Source: Rhizobium sp. Q54 (GTDB taxonomy: Bacteria; Pseudomonadota; Alphaproteobacteria; Rickettsiales; UBA1997). From it: 15,126 nt of DNA. The DNA lies in contig CAMBES010000015.1 of the NCBI GenBank assembly GCA_945865855.1, positions 1 through 15,126 on the forward strand, in the 5' to 3' direction. The notes beneath the pieces are model-generated. The model did no database searches. It worked only from the letters and a program-made list of their open reading frames with translations, and was not told where the DNA came from. The first letter of the stretch is position 1; every line of letters begins with the position of its first letter. Below are positions 13,528 to 15,126 of the stretch, in pieces. The position numbers and the translations under genes are program-made.

Positions 13528-15015
13528 ATGGGCAGAAACATCGTAATTAAATTAGCAATTCTCTTAGTTGTGGCCGCATTGGTTTACAGCGTGTTCTGGT
13601 TCTTCAAAGTCGGACAAGTTGAAAAGCAAATCAAAGAATTCGTAAGCAATAACAGTTCTTATGTTTCAGCCGGAGAGGTTGTGGTTTCTGGATTTCCCTT
13701 GGCACAAAAAATTACGATTAAAAATCTGAAATTCATAATTCCTAATGCGGCTTTAGATAAGAACCAGGTGCTCGTTCCACATCTCGAAGCAACTGCAGGA
13801 ATTCTCACCTCTGACTACAAAATCACTTTGATAGAAACTGTTTCTGTGCAAGATCCAGACGGAAATCTTTCCTCTGTTGAATTCGCCAAAGATCCTGAGA
13901 TCAGCATCTCAATGCTCGACGGCAACATTGCCAAATTTCACTACCAAGATTCTGGTTACAGGATCTTAGGTGCGGATAAAAGCGTGATCTACTCTTCTAC
14001 CAACAGCATGGTATCTGTTAAGAACAGTGTAGAAATGGACAAAATCACCAACTTGATCAGCATCAATATTAAGGAAATTGAAGGTTTCGATGTCATTAGT
14101 CTCTACAAAAATATCTTAGAAAAGAAGATTGTTGACGGAATCAAAACTGGTGAAATTTCCCTCAGCAATAATCCAACTCCTGCCGCCAATTCTGAACAAG
14201 TCATGCCCGATGCATTGGCTGCGCAACAAGTTGCGACTCTTACTGCTCCGGCACAAGTTGTTACACCAATCACTCCAACAACAACTGCTGCCGTAAATGC
14301 TTCTGTCGCTACAAGTCCTGATGTTGCTGCGGCTTCAACAACACAGGAAGCGGTCGCTGATCCAGTATTAGCTAATGCTCCAGCTCCAGCAACAATCTCT
14401 GACACTAGCCTTGTTAAAAGCGACCTCACTCTTGAGCTAGAATATGTTTTGACTCCAATCAAAGTTGAGGGTCAACAACCCAACATTCCTCAGGATCCAA
14501 CTCAAATCCAAGAAGCTCCTTCTCAACACAGTAAGACGGTAAAAATCACGAGCTTAGAGTTTTCTAACCCGCTCTACAAAATGACGATTAGCGGCGAAAT
14601 GTCTTCTTTGCCAGACGACTCTCTGCCCTCTGGCGGGATCACTATTAAAGTAGAAAAAATCACTAATCTAATCACTCAGATTTCGACTAATTTTACTCAA
14701 ATGGCTAATAAAAATAAGTCACCAACAACTGTTAAACCCGCGCCAACTGATGATGCTAAAACAGCAGATTCTGCCACCAACCCAGCCTCGGTTGTTGATG
14801 ACTTACTCAAAGGAACTTTAGCAGTTCCGGTCGAAGATCCTTATCACTCCTTCTTGGTTAGAGTCTCCACAAATTTCAGCTCGGTAATAAAAGAAATCGC
14901 TGCAAAAAATGCAGCTAGCAAAGATGATGTCGCGCAATTCGACGTTAGAAGGGAGAAAAATCTCGACTTCCTAATCAACGAAACTTCGACCCGCGAAATC
15001 CTCGGAAAATTCTAA
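13528..15015 (+). CDS. DUF2125-like membrane-anchored periplasmic protein with low-complexity linkers
   Basis: A 495-aa protein of unknown role. Residues about 8-27 form one N-terminal membrane segment, so most of the chain should lie in the periplasm. The opening FWFFKVGQVEKQIKEFV, then VSAGEVVVSGFPLAQKITIK with its central V-x-GFP motif, resembles the start of alphaproteobacterial DUF2125 proteins, though this is a weak match. A Pro/Ala/Thr/Val-rich linker spans roughly 213-292, and a second Lys/Pro/Thr-rich stretch covers about 393-425. They separate three beta-rich parts, 45-210, 295-390 and 426-495. The end REKNLDFLINETSTREILGKF is acidic-basic and helical, its last 20 residues being the clearest part. 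It starts after a 17-nt G-free leader and shares one base (TAATG) with prmC. Confidence 0.7.
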   Translation: MGRNIVIKLAILLVVAALVYSVFWFFKVGQVEKQIKEFVSNNSSYVSAGEVVVSGFPLAQKITIKNLKFIIPNAALDKNQVLVPHLEATAGILTSDYKITLIETVSVQDPDGNLSSVEFAKDPEISISMLDGNIAKFHYQDSGYRILGADKSVIYSSTNSMVSVKNSVEMDKITNLISINIKEIEGFDVISLYKNILEKKIVDGIKTGEISLSNNPTPAANSEQVMPDALAAQQVATLTAPAQVVTPITPTTTAAVNASVATSPDVAAASTTQEAVADPVLANAPAPATISDTSLVKSDLTLELEYVLTPIKVEGQQPNIPQDPTQIQEAPSQHSKTVKITSLEFSNPLYKMTISGEMSSLPDDSLPSGGITIKVEKITNLITQISTNFTQMANKNKSPTTVKPAPTDDAKTADSATNPASVVDDLLKGTLAVPVEDPYHSFLVRVSTNFSSVIKEIAAKNAASKDDVAQFDVRREKNLDFLINETSTREILGKF

Positions 15016-15126
15016 TGAAGATTTTAGAGGCGTTAGCGCGGGCCAAGGAAATCTTGGTCTCAAAGGGCGTGAGCTCTAGATTGGATTCTCTAATCCTTCT
15101 AGCTCACGCCCTTTCTTTTTCAAAAG
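15015..15126 (+). CDS. prmC: Peptide chain release factor N5-glutamine methyltransferase PrmC, N-terminal part
   Basis: PrmC (HemK) methylates the GGQ glutamine of release factors RF1 and RF2. Only the first 37 codons lie in the window. The text LARAKEILVSKGVSSRLD then SLILLAHALSFSK fits the N-terminal helical domain, where the family reads roughly GI..PRLDAELLLAHVLG. The NPPY catalytic motif would lie beyond the end. The ATG shares its A with the stop of the upstream gene (TAATG), typical of coupled translation. A strong inverted repeat occupies codons 16-34. The identification rests on a short stretch, so it is good but not certain. Confidence 0.75.
   Translation, partial: MKILEALARAKEILVSKGVSSRLDSLILLAHALSFSK
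15062..15120 (+). terminator. Terminator-like hairpin inside the prmC start
   Basis: AAAGGGCGTGAGCT (15062-15075) is perfectly complementary to AGCTCACGCCCTTT (15101-15114). An inner stem GGATT (15083-15087) with AATCC (15092-15096) extends the fold to a loop of 4 nt. The right arm is followed by CTTTTT (15115-15120). Shape, GC-rich core and T run match an intrinsic terminator, yet both arms encode PrmC residues. It could act as an attenuator, end part of the upstream transcripts, or be a palindromic repeat that settled in the gene. Confidence 0.55.

Noticed and set aside
14103..14462. 119-aa minus-strand frame rich in Ala and Val
   Set aside because: It mirrors the Pro/Ala/Thr-rich linker of the DUF2125-like protein; low complexity on one strand gives an open frame on the other.

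Overview
The window is a gene-dense stretch of an AT-rich bacterial genome, about 40% G+C by eye. It most likely comes from an alphaproteobacterium, perhaps near the Rickettsiales or Holosporales but metabolically fuller than a typical Rickettsia. The F1-ATPase alpha subunit carries an acidic/Lys insert after the Walker A region that I recall from alphaproteobacterial homologues. There is also a DUF2125-like membrane-anchored protein, an adrenodoxin-type ferredoxin, and a palindromic GTCATT-type intergenic repeat of the kind common in that group. Biotin (bioB) and purine (purK) synthesis genes argue against an extremely reduced parasite. No integrase, transposase, CRISPR array, rRNA or tRNA gene was seen.

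Layout. Positions 1-2251 hold the 3' end of bioB, then a tight same-strand set: a RidA-family protein, a VOC-family protein and a PLP-dependent threonine/serine dehydratase. A decayed small secreted-protein gene may follow at 2241-2418. Positions 2445-3979 hold rlmE (minus) and an MsrB-MsrA fusion (plus), whose start codons diverge with only 2 bp between them. A palindrome-rich convergent gap (3980-4086) precedes a pirin gene on the minus strand. Positions 4904-7837 form a plus-strand set with overlapping ends: purK, an agmatinase-family ureohydrolase and a zinc-dependent AstE/AspA-type deacylase. Positions 7938-12603 carry F1 subunit genes atpH, atpA and atpG, followed directly by an ftsI-type transpeptidase where atpD and atpC would be expected. 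Positions 12644-15126 hold trmL (minus), a [2Fe-2S] ferredoxin, a DUF2125-like protein and the first 37 codons of prmC.

How the genes work together. RidA next to a PLP dehydratase makes biochemical sense, since RidA proteins remove the reactive enamine/imine products of such enzymes. The ureohydrolase and deacylase overlap by 11 bp and probably act on related amino or guanidino compounds, but the substrate cannot be read from sequence. The F1 operon is split, so beta and epsilon must be encoded elsewhere.

Most unusual signals. (1) A 14-bp perfect inverted repeat, extendable inward and followed by a T-rich run, lies wholly inside the first codons of prmC and looks like an intrinsic terminator or attenuator in coding sequence. 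(2) Two degenerate copies of a palindromic repeat lie at about 371-409 and 4033-4090. (3) Most starts lack a Shine-Dalgarno motif, and three intergenic leaders contain no G at all. No obviously new defence or mobile system was found; most of the window is ordinary housekeeping sequence.
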